A stretch of DNA of 64,000 bases from assembly GCF_014201885.1 (NCBI RefSeq), contig NZ_JACHFN010000006.1:124001-188000 (forward strand), given 5' to 3'. The DNA comes from Deinococcus budaensis (GTDB lineage Bacteria; Deinococcota; Deinococci; Deinococcales; Deinococcaceae). A program made the translations under genes and the position numbers. This document shows, piece after piece, positions 1 through 14,661 of the stretch; position 1 is the stretch's first letter; every line of letters begins with the position of its first letter. Under the pieces are notes generated by a model that did not search any database, was not told the origin of the DNA, and saw only the letters and a list, made by a program, of their open reading frames with translations.

Positions 1-1129
<1,129 letters not shown>

Positions 1130-1182
1130 AGGCCAGTGTACGGCGGGCGCCCGCAGACGGCCCGGCCCGGCATACTGCCCCC

Positions 1183-1575
1183 ATGGCCCCGCAACTCATC
1201 CTCTCCGTGCTCGGCGGCGCGGCGCCCACCCGCTTCGCCGTCGCCCAGCTCGCCCCGGACGCGCCCCTCCCCGCGCCCGGCGGCGCCTTGTTCAGCCTGA
1301 CGCGCACCCCGGACGAACTCTCGCTGGTGTGCGAGGAAAGCCTCGTTCCGGCGGGGGCCGGGCACCAGGACGGCTGGGCGGCCCTGAAGCTGCACGGCCC
1401 CTTCGACTTCGGGCTGACCGGCATCCTGGCCGCCGTGCTGGACCCGCTGCGGGACGCCGGGGTGGGGATCTTTGCGCTGAGCACCTTCGACACCGACTAT
1501 GTGCTGGTCCCGGCGGCGCGGCTCGCGGAGGCGCGGGCGGCGCTGCGGGGGGCGGGCCACACGGTCACGGACTAA
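1183..1575 (+). CDS. ACT-domain protein
   Basis: A 130-residue protein with an ACT-like ligand-binding fold of the type that senses amino acids. The middle and C-terminal stretches ([18 protein letters not shown], then [15 protein letters not shown]) resemble the ACT family that occurs as small stand-alone proteins. No catalytic domain is attached, so a regulatory or sensor role is inferred. CATACT lies just upstream of ATG 1183 and there is no clear Shine-Dalgarno (leaderless layout). Its TAA at 1573-1575 overlaps the TAG of the convergent Fe-S protein gene at 1572-1574. Confidence 0.75.
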   Translation: MAPQLILSVLGGAAPTRFAVAQLAPDAPLPAPGGALFSLTRTPDELSLVCEESLVPAGAGHQDGWAALKLHGPFDFGLTGILAAVLDPLRDAGVGIFALSTFDTDYVLVPAARLAEARAALRGAGHTVTD

Positions 1576-2114
1576 TCCCGCCGCGCCCCGTCCGCCTGCT
1601 GCCCTTCTTCCGGGTGGCCGTCGCCGCGCTGATCCGGGGGCGCTTGACCGCCAGGCTGGTCACTCTTCCAGCCGATGCGGGCGTGGGTGCCGTCGCAAAA
1701 AGGCTTGTTTCCGCTCGCGCCGCAGCGGCACAGGGCGGCGCGGACCTCGCGCAGCTCGCCCGCCGGAGTCTGGAGCCGCAGGTCGCCGCGCAGGGTCAGG
1801 GGGCCGTCGGTGACCGGGGTGATGGTGGTGGGCACGGCGGGCGCCTCGGGGGGAGCGCCGTGCAGCGCGTAGTGCAGCGCGCCCGTGGGACAGGTCCGCA
1901 CGACCTCGGCCACCCGCGCGGCGTCGGCCTCGTTCCAGACCTGAATCCAGGGACGCTCCCTGGGCCGGAACACGGCGGGGAGGCCGCGCACGCAGTTGGC
2001 GACGTGGACGCAGCGCGGCGCGTCGTAGTAGACGGTCACTTCGTCGCCCGCATACGCCTTGCCGCGCGCGAGGTCATCCGGCAGCGGGCCGCCCTGCACA
2101 GGGTCCTGGGTCAT
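1572..2114 (-). CDS. Fer4-type plus CDGSH iron-sulfur protein
   Basis: A 180-residue protein with two Fe-S modules. Residues about 25-80 form a divergent mono-cluster ferredoxin domain with Cys35, Cys41 and Cys75. Residues about 100-150 form a CDGSH domain with the ligand set Cys129, Cys131, Cys140 and His144 and the CDGTH variant of the signature. Such proteins are thought to carry electrons or clusters; the partner is unknown. ATG 2112-2114 lies inside the end of the upstream WYL regulator gene (41-nt overlap in another frame), so co-transcription with it is likely. The tail after residue 155 is hydrophilic and low in complexity. Confidence 0.85.
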   Translation of the reverse strand: MTQDPVQGGPLPDDLARGKAYAGDEVTVYYDAPRCVHVANCVRGLPAVFRPRERPWIQVWNEADAARVAEVVRTCPTGALHYALHGAPPEAPAVPTTITPVTDGPLTLRGDLRLQTPAGELREVRAALCRCGASGNKPFCDGTHARIGWKSDQPGGQAPPDQRGDGHPEEGQQADGARRD

Positions 2115-3075
2115 GGGCCAGTGTATGCCCGGCCTGCGCGGCGGCGCAGCGCCCGGCCAGCCGCCCGAACACCTCCCGCAGCTGGGGCGGGCTGTCCACC
2201 CGGAAGTCGCAGCCCAGGCCCAGCACAAAGGCGGCGAACCCCTCCAGGTCCTCACGCTGGGTCTTCAGGCGGGCGCCGCCGCCTTCGGGCGTGAGGTCGG
2301 TGTGCCACGGCGAGACGCGGCCCGCCAGTTCCCCCGGCGGGGAGGCCAGCCAGACGCTGATCTCGTGGGTGGGCGGCAGATCGCTCAGGGTGGCGCGCAG
2401 GTAAGCCAGGGCGTCAAAGGCCTCGGGCGGGGTGAAGCTCTCTTCCTGCACGCTCAGCCCGCGCATCCGGTCCAGCCGGAAGCAGCGCCGCGCCCCGCGC
2501 AGGTGACACCAGCCCACGGCGTACCAGCGCCCGCCCAGGTGAACGGCGCGGTACACGTCCACGGCGCGCGCCGTGGCTTCCCCGTGCAGCGAGACGTACT
2601 CGAACCCCACCGTCCGCGCGGCCCGCACTGCCTCCAGCAACCGCGCGAGCAGCGCCGCGTCGGTCGTGACCACCCCGGGCGAGGCGCCCAGCTGCACCGC
2701 GTCTTCCAGCGCGCCGACCAGCTCCCGCAGGGGGTGCGGCAGGGTCCGGCCCAGCTTGGCACCCGCCGCCTGCGCCGCCGGGGCCAGCGCCTGCAACCCC
2801 AGGTGCCGCAGCGCCTGCAAGCCCAGCGCCAGGCTGAGCGCCTCTTCCCCCGTGAACATCAGCGGCGGCAGCCGGAAGCCGGGTTTCAGGCGGTAGGCGC
2901 CGCCCACCCCCCGGCGGCCCTCCACCGGAATGCCCAGGTCTTGCAGCCGCGCCACGTAGCGCTGCACGGTGCGCGGACTGACCTCCAGCCGCCGCGCCAG
3001 TTCCGCGCCCGTCACGGTCTCCCGCGCTTGCAGCAGTTCCAGCACGGTCAGCACCCGCATGGAGGGGTCGTACAT
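2074..3075 (-). CDS. YafY-type WYL-domain transcriptional regulator
   Basis: A 333-residue regulator. Residues about 1-60 form an HTH_11-type winged helix (SPRTVQRYVARLQDLGIPVE) and residues about 140-225 form a WYL domain (GGRWYAVGWCHLRGARRCFRLDRM) that usually binds a ligand. The C-terminal WCX-like region follows. Divergent from the DinB gene at 3147 with 71 bp between the starts, and it overlaps the downstream Fe-S protein gene. Local control of either neighbour is inferred from position only. Start at ATG 3073-3075; an internal ATG (Met6) is an alternative. Confidence 0.9.
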   Translation of the reverse strand: MYDPSMRVLTVLELLQARETVTGAELARRLEVSPRTVQRYVARLQDLGIPVEGRRGVGGAYRLKPGFRLPPLMFTGEEALSLALGLQALRHLGLQALAPAAQAAGAKLGRTLPHPLRELVGALEDAVQLGASPGVVTTDAALLARLLEAVRAARTVGFEYVSLHGEATARAVDVYRAVHLGGRWYAVGWCHLRGARRCFRLDRMRGLSVQEESFTPPEAFDALAYLRATLSDLPPTHEISVWLASPPGELAGRVSPWHTDLTPEGGGARLKTQREDLEGFAAFVLGLGCDFRVDSPPQLREVFGRLAGRCAAAQAGHTLAHDPGPCAGRPAAG

Positions 3076-3086
3076 AGGCCCATCAT

Positions 3087-3100
3087 CGCATTCAAATGCG
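3087..3100. promoter_or_regulatory. Dyad in the divergent WYL-regulator / DinB promoter region
   Basis: CGCATT and AATGCG are perfect 6-bp inverted arms separated by CA. The site lies 11 bp upstream of the WYL regulator start and about 47 bp upstream of the DinB start. It is a plausible operator for the adjacent regulator; no other copy was noticed in the window. Confidence 0.35.
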
Positions 3101-3146
3101 TCTGACCCTGACGCAAATCCCGTTTACGCTGCGGACGGAGGCCGAG

Positions 3147-3644
3147 ATGACGACTACGCCCACAACCGACAGCGCCACCATCCTGAGTCCCGCCGCCTTT
3201 CTGGCCCACTGGCAGGGCCACCGCGCCCTGACCCGCCGGGTGATCGAGGCCTTTCCGGAAGAACAGCTCTTTACCTTCAGCGCCGCGCCCCCCATGCGCT
3301 CCTTTGGACAGATGGCGTGGGAGATGCACGGCGTCGCGGAGTACACGCTGGGCGGGCTGGTGACCGACAGGTGGCCGACCCCCGACTGGACGGCGGACGG
3401 TCCCCCTCCGCAGGAAAGGGCCGCGCTGCTGGCCGCCTGGAACGCCCTCACCGCCCGTCTGGACGCCGAGTTGCCCGGCGTGCCTGCCGCCCGCTACCCG
3501 CAGACCAAGGCCCTGTCCTGGGGAGAGATGACGGCCTTTGACGCCGCGATCTACGCCATCGACAACGAGATTCACCACCGCGCCCAGGGCTACGTGTACC
3601 TGCGGGCGCTGGGGCTGGAGCCGCCGCCCTTCTGGGAGCGGTGA
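3147..3644 (+). CDS. DinB-family protein 1
   Basis: A 165-residue DinB/YfiT-like four-helix-bundle protein. Candidate metal ligands are the His in WEMHGVAEY and the His pair in NEIHHRAQGY. The family binds a divalent metal; some members are thiol transferases but most have unknown activity. ATG 3147 is chosen because GGAGG lies five bases upstream; an in-frame ATG at 3096 would sit in the promoter region. It is the first gene of a run of four small same-strand genes, three of them DinB-type, and its stop overlaps the next start (TGATG). Confidence 0.85.
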   Translation: MTTTPTTDSATILSPAAFLAHWQGHRALTRRVIEAFPEEQLFTFSAAPPMRSFGQMAWEMHGVAEYTLGGLVTDRWPTPDWTADGPPPQERAALLAAWNALTARLDAELPGVPAARYPQTKALSWGEMTAFDAAIYAIDNEIHHRAQGYVYLRALGLEPPPFWER

Positions 3645-3925
3645 TGGAGTTCAGCGGCCCGCTGTGGTTCTGGCGCGGTCCGGCCCCGTGGTATTTCGTG
3701 ACCGTTCCGGCCCAGCACGGCGGCTCGCTGAAAGCGGCCTCCGGTCTGGTGACCTACGGCTGGGGCATGATCCCGGTTCGCGCCCGGGTGGGCAGAACCG
3801 AATGGAAGACCTCGCTGTTTCCCAAAGAGGGCCTCTATGTCCTGCCGGTCCGGGCCAGCGTCCGGCAGGCTGAAGGGATCGGCGAGGGAGACCTCGTGAC
3901 CGTCCGAATGGAGATCGGAAAATAG
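3644..3925 (+). CDS. DUF1905 protein
   Basis: A 93-residue protein of the DUF1905 type: an N-terminal GPLWFWRGPAPWYFVTVP strand pair, then WGMIPVRARVGRTEWKTSLFP and a C-terminal EGDLVTVRMEI. The family forms a small beta barrel of unknown function. ATG overlaps the TGA of the preceding DinB gene, so translation is coupled and the two products may act together. Confidence 0.8.
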   Translation: MEFSGPLWFWRGPAPWYFVTVPAQHGGSLKAASGLVTYGWGMIPVRARVGRTEWKTSLFPKEGLYVLPVRASVRQAEGIGEGDLVTVRMEIGK

Positions 3926-3982
3926 CCACAGCAGGAATCCAGCGCCGGGTGCCCTGGATTCCTGACGTGATCGGAGACCTGC

Positions 3983-4504
3983 ATGAACGAACCTGACCTG
4001 CTGCTCGAAGCCTTCCGCCGCAACGGGCGCGTGAACGGGGTGCTGCTCGCCGCCCTGACGCCCGCCGACTTCGACCTCAGCGACGGCCGGGGTGGCTGGA
4101 CAGTCGAGCGGCACCTGCGGCATATGGCGGGCTTTCGCGTCGGCTGGCTGTGGAACCTGTCGCGCGAACACGCGGGCCCACTCCTCGACCACACCCAGAA
4201 GGACGCGGACGGCGACCCCCAGTGGCGCTGGCACGACTGCCCGCCCACCGAGCTGGCCGCCGCCTTCGCTGCGGGTGACGAGGCCGCCGTGAAGGCGGTG
4301 CAGGCGCACCTGGCCTCCGGAGAACCCTTCGCCGACCCCTGGAACGAGGGCGCCTACCGCTCCAACCCCGCCCACTTCCTTCAGCACACCATCGTCCACG
4401 ACAGCCACCACCGGGGCCAGATGATGGCGCTGCTGCGGCTGGGCGGCCGGACGAGAGAAGAGATGGACGCGCTGGAGGGGCACTGGGCGATCTGGCGGGC
4501 ATGA
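3983..4504 (+). CDS. DinB-family protein 2
   Basis: A 173-residue DinB-fold protein. RHLRHMAGFRVGWLW (around residue 45) and HDSHHRGQMM (around residue 140) carry the expected metal-binding histidines. GGAGA precedes ATG 3983. It overlaps the following DinB gene by 4 nt. It is clearly diverged from the first DinB protein, so the pair is an old duplication or independent family members rather than a recent copy. Function unknown. Confidence 0.87.
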   Translation: MNEPDLLLEAFRRNGRVNGVLLAALTPADFDLSDGRGGWTVERHLRHMAGFRVGWLWNLSREHAGPLLDHTQKDADGDPQWRWHDCPPTELAAAFAAGDEAAVKAVQAHLASGEPFADPWNEGAYRSNPAHFLQHTIVHDSHHRGQMMALLRLGGRTREEMDALEGHWAIWRA

Positions 4505-5022
4505 TGGATATTCCTGGAACCTACGCCTACCTCGTCCGCGCCCGCCGGGACCTGTGGGCCACGCTGGAGGCCGTGCCCGACGAGGTGCTGTCGCGCCCGC
4601 TGCTGAGGGGTGAGCGCTTCCATTCCATCAAGGACCTCGTGGCCCACACCGCCCGCGTGGAGGACGGCTGGATTCACCACACCATCCTGCGCGACGCGCC
4701 CGTGGAAGACGCTTTCCCGGCGATCCAGGCCGCCGGGGACGGCCCGGTCTACGCGGGGTTCCCCCTGGCCGAGTTGCTGGCCTACTGGCGGGCGGTGGAG
4801 GCGAGCACCCTGGCTTACCTCGCCACGCTGACCGGCGACGACCTGGCGCGTGTCGTGGAGGACACGCCGGAGGAACACTTCCGGTTGGACGGCCTGCTGT
4901 GGCACGTGATGCTGCATGAGGTCCGGCACACGGCACAGATCGCCGCGCTTCTGCGCACACAGGGCCTGCGGCCGCCCTCGCTGGACCTGTTGTTCTACCT
5001 GCCGAACCTCCGCCAATCCTGA
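4501..5022 (+). CDS. DinB-family protein 3
   Basis: A 173-residue DinB-fold protein with DLVAHTARVEDGWIH (first His) and HEVRHTAQIAALLR (C-terminal His pair). ATG overlaps the preceding stop by four bases, so it is coupled to DinB protein 2. The C-terminal SLDLLFYLP extension resembles the damage-inducible DinB subfamily, but damage induction is not shown by the local sequence. Confidence 0.87.
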   Translation: MMDIPGTYAYLVRARRDLWATLEAVPDEVLSRPLLRGERFHSIKDLVAHTARVEDGWIHHTILRDAPVEDAFPAIQAAGDGPVYAGFPLAELLAYWRAVEASTLAYLATLTGDDLARVVEDTPEEHFRLDGLLWHVMLHEVRHTAQIAALLRTQGLRPPSLDLLFYLPNLRQS

Positions 5023-5038
5023 CCCGAACAGGCCCAGC

Positions 5039-5063
5039 AAAAACCCCCGCGTCTGGGCGGGGG
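5039..5063 (-). terminator. Rho-independent terminator of ftsH
   Basis: Seven-bp G+C stem (5044-5050 with 5057-5063), 6-nt loop, and five U residues on the minus-strand transcript. It lies 22 nt past the ftsH stop and also separates it from the convergent DinB genes. Confidence 0.75.
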
Positions 5064-5084
5064 CTTCGGGCTTGGGGCGGGGAA

Positions 5085-6944
<1,860 letters not shown>

Positions 6945-7066
6945 GTGTGACCCTCCAGGGAAAAGAGAACGTTCGGGACGGTGTCCGTCCCACCGGACTT
7001 GAGTCTACCAGACTCAAGATGTGTGGGCGTATCCCGCGTCACACCTGGGCTTGATTCGGCCGAAAG

Positions 7067-7466
7067 TTAAGGCCCCCGCGCCTGGGGTCGCCGCACCCAG
7101 ACGGCGAGGAGAACCGCCAGCAGGGCGGCGGGCAGCCCGAACAGGAGCAGCAGGGGCAGGAAGTTCAGCAGCAGGCCGGGCCACGCTCCTGGCGCCTCGA
7201 AGCGGTAATCGACCCCCTGCCGCTCAAGCTGCGAGATCAGGGTGGGGTCGGGCGTGCCCTGGCTGGACGGCAGCCGCACCCCCATCCGCCCCGGCTCCGG
7301 CGGTCCCAGGGTCACCTCGGCCCGCTTCCAGCAGCCGCGTGAATTCGGCGTAGGACAGGGCGGAAGGTCCCGCAAAGACCGTCCGCAGCAGCCACAGCCC
7401 GAGGAGGGAGAACACCAGGAGCGGCAGGGCGAGGGTAAGAACTTGGGCAGGGCGGGTCAGTCGCAT
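7067..7466 (-). pseudogene. Frameshifted mini-FtsH: N-terminal membrane/exported domain only
   Basis: Two overlapping minus-strand frames together match the N-terminal 135 residues of the adjacent FtsH. Frame one (from ATG 7466) gives a TM segment and [13 protein letters not shown]. Frame two gives [11 protein letters not shown], then [21 protein letters not shown] and a second TM helix, ending at TAA 7067-7069. The shift lies at a CCC run at 7321-7323; removing one base would give one frame of about 132 residues with no AAA+ or protease domain. About 20 residues found in FtsH are missing around the junction. GGAGG precedes the ATG. It could be a relic, a functional mini-protein read by frameshifting, or a sequencing error. 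Confidence 0.75.
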
Positions 7467-7572
7467 GGGGAAACCTCCGGAATCAGCCGGAGTTCATCAC
7501 ACGGGGGACGGGGGGGGGGAGTCGTCCGCCGAAAGGTCGCCCCCCTCCCCGCCCGCGCTATCCTGAGGGGTG

Positions 7573-8976
7573 ATGATCGATGTCGCCACCACCTGGCAGC
7601 AGGCTTGCACGGCGCTCGCGGGGGACGACTACGACACGGCCTTCAGCGTGCTGACCGGCGCGATGCACGAGGCCGCCAAGCCCACCCGGGCGCGGCTCGC
7701 GCTGTACCTGGCGAGCGTCCACGCGCTGTACGGCGACGCCGCGCTCGCGGAGGTCGGCGCGGCCTTGCAGCAGGCCCGCACCCTCGACCCGGCGCTGCGG
7801 GGAGACCCCCTCTACCTGGCCCTGAACGCCGAGCTGGGCGCCCGCACCCTGGGCGCCGAGGCCGCCCCACCCGCGCCCGAGGTGCGGGCGGCGGCCGATC
7901 CGCTGGCCCGCTATCACGCCCTGGCGGCCCTCTCGCTGGCCGAGCAGCCCCAGGGCGCGCTGGACCTCGAACTGGCGCTTTCCGAGTTGCCCCGCCACCT
8001 GGGCTGGCGGCTGCGCAGCTGGCAGGCCGACGCGGAAGAGCAGCTCGGCCACACCGAGCAGGCCGCGCACCTGTACGCAGAAGCGGCCCACCACGCGCAG
8101 GGCCTCAACCGCGCGGTGATGCTTCAGGAGGGAGCGGCCTTGCAGTTGCAGCTGGGCGACCCGGCGGCGGCAGCCACGTTGCTGGAGCAGGCCCGGGCGC
8201 TGTACACCGGCCGCGACCCCGAGGAGGAGGGCCTGAATCTGGCGACCTGGCACTACCTCCAGGCGCAGGCGCTGCTGAACCTCGGCAAGCCGGAGGAGGC
8301 CCTGAGCGCCGTGCGCGAGGCCGACCGCCTGGAGCGCACCCACGGCGACCCCAGCTACGGGGTGGCGCTGGTGTGGGGGCAGGTGCTGACCCACCTGGGC
8401 CAGCACGAGGAAGCGCTGCGGCATTTCGAGCGGGCGCTGGCGCTGGCGCAGGGTCCCGACCGGCCCTACGCCCAGCACGAACTGGGGGTGGCGCTGCTCG
8501 ACCTCGACCGTCCCGTGGAGGCGCGCGAGCGGCTGGAGGCGGTGCTCTCGGACCCCGAGTACCCCTATGCCCCCGAGGTCCTGGCCGACCTGGCCGAATG
8601 CGACTACCGCCTGGGCCGCTTGCAGGAGGCCCAGACCGCCGCCGAGCAGGCGCTGGCGCAGGGCGCGGTGATTCCGGCCAGCCTGGTGCTGGGCAGCGTG
8701 GCGCTGGAGTATTACCACCTTGACGAGGCGCTGGAGCACTACGAGCGGGTGATTCGCGAGGCGGCCCCCGAGAGCCGCGACTGGGTCACCGGGCACCAGA
8801 TGGCCGCCGACGTGATGGCCCAGCAGGGCTTTCTGAACCCCGCCGCCGCCTACGCCCACGCCCAGCAGGCGCTGGCCCACACCCCCGAGAGCGACGACTG
8901 GCACAGCACCCTGCGCGACCACCTGACCAAAGCCGAGACGCTGATGGGCCAGGGCGGCGGGCGAATGCTGAATTGA
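7573..8976 (+). CDS. Tetratricopeptide-repeat protein
   Basis: About 467 residues made almost entirely of helical TPR-like repeats, for example around [39 protein letters not shown] and [19 protein letters not shown]. There is no signal peptide, TM helix or catalytic domain, so it is a likely cytosolic protein-interaction scaffold. ATG 7573 is preferred; GTG 7570 is an alternative but would overlap the GAGGGG ribosome site. A strong inverted repeat follows the stop. Partner unknown. Confidence 0.85.
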   Translation: MIDVATTWQQACTALAGDDYDTAFSVLTGAMHEAAKPTRARLALYLASVHALYGDAALAEVGAALQQARTLDPALRGDPLYLALNAELGARTLGAEAAPPAPEVRAAADPLARYHALAALSLAEQPQGALDLELALSELPRHLGWRLRSWQADAEEQLGHTEQAAHLYAEAAHHAQGLNRAVMLQEGAALQLQLGDPAAAATLLEQARALYTGRDPEEEGLNLATWHYLQAQALLNLGKPEEALSAVREADRLERTHGDPSYGVALVWGQVLTHLGQHEEALRHFERALALAQGPDRPYAQHELGVALLDLDRPVEARERLEAVLSDPEYPYAPEVLADLAECDYRLGRLQEAQTAAEQALAQGAVIPASLVLGSVALEYYHLDEALEHYERVIREAAPESRDWVTGHQMAADVMAQQGFLNPAAAYAHAQQALAHTPESDDWHSTLRDHLTKAETLMGQGGGRMLN

Positions 8977-8986
8977 GCCGAGCAAA

Positions 8987-9034
8987 CAGGCCAGGAGAGC
9001 GGAGGGCTGCGCCGTCTTCCGCTCTCCTGGCCTG
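8987..9034. terminator. Bidirectional 17-bp perfect hairpin between convergent genes
   Basis: 17-bp perfect arms (8987-9003 and 9018-9034) around a 14-nt loop, placed between the stops of the TPR gene and the convergent solute-binding protein gene. No long T run is present on either side, so it may act as a stabiliser or bidirectional terminator. Confidence 0.65.
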
Positions 9035-9042
9035 TGGCGGCC

Positions 9043-9804
9043 TTACTTGCAGCGGATGTCTTCCCCGAAGTACTTCGTGGAAATCTTCTGGTAGGTGCCG
9101 TCGGCCATCACGCCGCGCAGGGCGGTGTTGACGGCGCCTCGCAGCGGGGCGTTGCCCTTCTTCACGGCGATGCCGATCTTTTCCTGAAAGAGCATCTCGC
9201 CGAGTTTGAGGTTGGCCTGCGGGAACTTCTTGCGGGCTTCGAGCGCCACGAAGCGGTCGGTCACGAAAGCGTCGGCCCGCCCGTTCAGCACCATCTGGAG
9301 GGCGTCGGCGTTGGTGGGGTAGGTTCTGACGCTGCCCAGGCCGGGGAGCTTTTGCGCCCGCTGCGCGTAGGTGGTCCCCAGTTGTACGGCGACCGCCTTG
9401 CCCTTGAGCGCCGCGACGGTGAGGGGGCCACTGGCCTTGGCCAGCACCACCCCGCCCGAGCAGTAGTGCGGGTTGGCGAAGTCCACGGCCTTCTGCCGCT
9501 CGGGGGTGATGCCGTGGCTGGAGACCACCAGGTCGAAGCGGTCCCGGCTCAGCCCGATCAGCAGGGTGTCGAAGCCGCTGGGGCGCCACTCGACCTTGAC
9601 GCCCAGCTTGCGGGCGAGCGCCTCGGCGAGTTCGGCCTCGAAGCCCACGACCTTCTTGCCCTGGGTGTAGGTGAAGGGCGCGTAGGTGGGTTCGGTCCCC
9701 ACGTACAGCACGCCCGACGCCTTGATCGCCGCGAGGTCACGGGCCGAGGCGCTGCCGAGGGCACAGGAGAGGAGGGTCAGGGAGGCGAGCGCATACTTAT
9801 GCAT
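9043..9804 (-). CDS. Amino-acid-type ABC transporter solute-binding protein
   Basis: A 253-residue periplasmic-type binding protein of the SBP_bac_3 family. Signal peptide at residues about 1-21 (ends GSASA), then [34 protein letters not shown] and [18 protein letters not shown], all typical of polar amino acid binders. Start is set at ATG 9802-9804, where the signal peptide begins; an in-frame ATG at 9825 is possible but lacks a ribosome site. No permease or ATPase gene is adjacent, so it is an orphan component here. Confidence 0.88.
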   Translation of the reverse strand: MHKYALASLTLLSCALGSASARDLAAIKASGVLYVGTEPTYAPFTYTQGKKVVGFEAELAEALARKLGVKVEWRPSGFDTLLIGLSRDRFDLVVSSHGITPERQKAVDFANPHYCSGGVVLAKASGPLTVAALKGKAVAVQLGTTYAQRAQKLPGLGSVRTYPTNADALQMVLNGRADAFVTDRFVALEARKKFPQANLKLGEMLFQEKIGIAVKKGNAPLRGAVNTALRGVMADGTYQKISTKYFGEDIRCK

Positions 9805-9886
9805 CAACCTGGGGTTATAGCGCATGAGGCTGACGCGTCTCTGTGGGGGGCCGGATAGGCGGGACGGGGAATAGAGTACGGGCACC

Positions 9887-10340
9887 ATGACCAGAATGAC
9901 CCTGCCGCTGGCGGCCTTGCTCACGGCGTGTGCCAACACTGACCCCATCGAGGTTCCGGTGCCCTCCGGGCAACACGTCCTGCACGGCACTTGGGCGGGG
10001 ACGGCCGAGTCCAACGATCCGGCCGCCTCACCACGCACCTTCCCGGTCACCCTGACCTCAAAGGCCACTTACGTCTCGGCCACCGAGTACCGCATCGAGG
10101 GCACCCTCAGCTTCCGCAACGTGACCTACACCCTGACGGGCATGGCGCAAGGCAAAGATGGGGCGACCTTCCGCCCGCAGTACACGCCCGCCACGGAACC
10201 CTCCCTGGTCTGGAAAGCAAATTTGTCGCTGAACAGCGAGGAGGTGGGGACGATTCAGGGCTATGCCGACCCCAGAGGGGCTGTCCAGCACAAGTCGCTC
10301 CTCGTCATGCAGGGGGATGCCTACACCACGCGGGTGGACT

Positions 10341-10354
<14 letters not shown>
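9887..10354 (+). CDS. Putative lipoprotein, unknown function
   Basis: 155 residues with a short N-terminal signal and lipobox LLTAC (Cys15). The mature part is beta-rich ([26 protein letters not shown]) and may form a small lipocalin- or barrel-like fold. I do not recognise the family. It converges on glnS and the two 3' ends overlap by 14 bp. Confidence 0.65.
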
Positions 10355-12785
<2,431 letters not shown>

Positions 12786-12981
12786 ACCGGCAGGATAGCG
12801 GCCTGTCCGCAGTGACCACGGCCGTGGCGGGCCTTCGTTCCTCCCCTCTCGTGCCTACCGCTGTCCTTGGGCAACTCGCCTCCGCTCGGCACAGGTTCAA
12901 GGCCCTGCCACTTGTCCGGCCAGCGCGCTGAGCGTGTGCGCCGCCCGGTTGGGAGGGCGCCCCGGCCGCTACCGTGCGGGC

Positions 12982-13734
12982 ATGACCCCGCCCGTGAGCG
13001 TCCGCCGCGTGACCGACCCCGAGGACCCGGCCCTGGCCGAGTTCGGCCGCATCCAGCAGGAAAGCTACTACGCCCCCGAGATGCTGATCCCGCCTGAGGT
13101 CTTTCCTCACCTCGTCTCCGGCGGGGGCCGGGGGGCGCGTCAGGACCGCATTCTGGTCGCCCAGGACGCGGACGGACCCGTGCTGGGCGGCACCGTCTAC
13201 CACCTGCTGCCGGAGGCGGGCTTCAATTCCTTCCTGGCCGTGGGGCGCGGGGCGCGGGGCCGGGGGGTGGGCCGCGCGCTGCACCGGGCGACGCTGGAGG
13301 AGGTGCGCGGGCGCGGCCTGCCCGGCATCTTCGCCGACAGCGTCTTCCCGGACCGCCAGGACGCCGCCGACCGCGAGGCCGAGGCCCGCACGGGCGTGGA
13401 CCCCGCCGCCCGCCGGCGGGCGCTGCACGCCCTGGGCCTGCGCACCGTGGACCTGCCCTACTGGCAACCCGTCGGCGGCCCGAACGGCGGCCCCCTGACC
13501 GACCTCGACCTGCTCTTCCATCCGCTGGACGGCGCCGCCACGGTGCCCACTGCCCTGGTCACCGGGACCCTGCAAGCCTACTGGGGTGCCTGGCTGGGAG
13601 AAAAACGCGCCCGGCAGGAAGCGGAAGCCCTGGCCGGGCGGGCAGGCCGCGATACCCTGCGCCTGCTCCCCGCCACCGAGACGCCGGGGTACTGGAGGGA
13701 GCGCGAGCAACGGAAACAGAATGCAGAGGCCTGA
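12982..13734 (+). CDS. GNAT-family N-acetyltransferase
   Basis: 250 residues. An acetyl-CoA binding motif lies in the middle ([20 protein letters not shown]), preceded by a beta strand (NSFLAVG), as in Gcn5-related acetyltransferases. The C-terminal 80 residues are an extension not typical of minimal GNAT proteins. ATG 12982 follows TACCGT by six bases; an earlier GTG-type start would add 16 low-quality residues. Substrate unknown. The 196 bp between it and the divergent glnS hold no other gene that I can see. Confidence 0.8.
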   Translation: MTPPVSVRRVTDPEDPALAEFGRIQQESYYAPEMLIPPEVFPHLVSGGGRGARQDRILVAQDADGPVLGGTVYHLLPEAGFNSFLAVGRGARGRGVGRALHRATLEEVRGRGLPGIFADSVFPDRQDAADREAEARTGVDPAARRRALHALGLRTVDLPYWQPVGGPNGGPLTDLDLLFHPLDGAATVPTALVTGTLQAYWGAWLGEKRARQEAEALAGRAGRDTLRLLPATETPGYWREREQRKQNAEA

Positions 13735-13980
13735 GCTTCTCCAAAAACGGGCACAGCAGACGCCGCACAGGTGTGGGCAGAAAGAGTTCGCACCGCCTTT
13801 CCCACGCCTCAATCGCAACGCGAGACGGTGGTCGCAGTGAAGATCGCACCAAGATCAAACGTTGCCGCCGAGGACGACGCCCACCAGCGCCGCCCATCTG
13901 CCCTTGCCGAGCGCAGCGCTTCTCTCCCCTTGCCCTTTGGGTAGGGGGCAGGGGGGTGGGCCAACCCCGCCGGGAAGCGC
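13735..13980. other. Intergenic stretch without a recognisable gene
   Basis: Between the GNAT gene and the terminator of the next minus-strand gene. It contains a C/G-rich tract (about 13920-13965) of the kind often seen between genes in high-GC genomes. The open frames across it have no start signal or domain support. Confidence 0.4.
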
Positions 13981-14011
13981 AAAAAACATCACGCCCCCAC
14001 CGGAAGCGTGA
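13981..14011 (-). terminator. Rho-independent terminator of the 14.0-14.5 kb gene
   Basis: On the minus strand a TCACGC/GCGTGA stem (13989-13994 with 14006-14011) is followed by six T residues (A run at 13981-13986 on the plus strand). It lies 19 nt past the stop. Confidence 0.65.
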
Positions 14012-14029
14012 CGCCCAAGCTTCAACCTG

Positions 14030-14518
<489 letters not shown>

Positions 14519-14524
14519 ACCTGC

Positions 14525-14552
14525 ATTTTTCTGTTTTGGACAGAATTGTCAA
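14525..14552 (-). promoter_or_regulatory. Promoter with RDRM-like 17-bp palindrome
   Basis: On the minus strand: -35 TTGACA (14552-14547), 16-nt spacer, weak -10 AAAAAT (14530-14525), then the ATG six bases further (leaderless). The palindrome TTCTGTTTTGGACAGAA (14529-14545) fills the spacer. The established RDRM consensus is TTATGTCATTGACATAA; this site keeps TTnTGT-N5-ACAnAA with one symmetric change per half and matches 12 of 17 positions. Confidence 0.5.
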
Positions 14553-14661
14553 GTCCGTTTTGTCTTCATGATCGTGCCCTCCGGCTCGGGTCGCGGAGAA
14601 ACGCCGAAAAAAGAGGAGAGAGGCCCGTGGCCCCTCCCCCTTTGCCGGGACGCAGCGGTCT

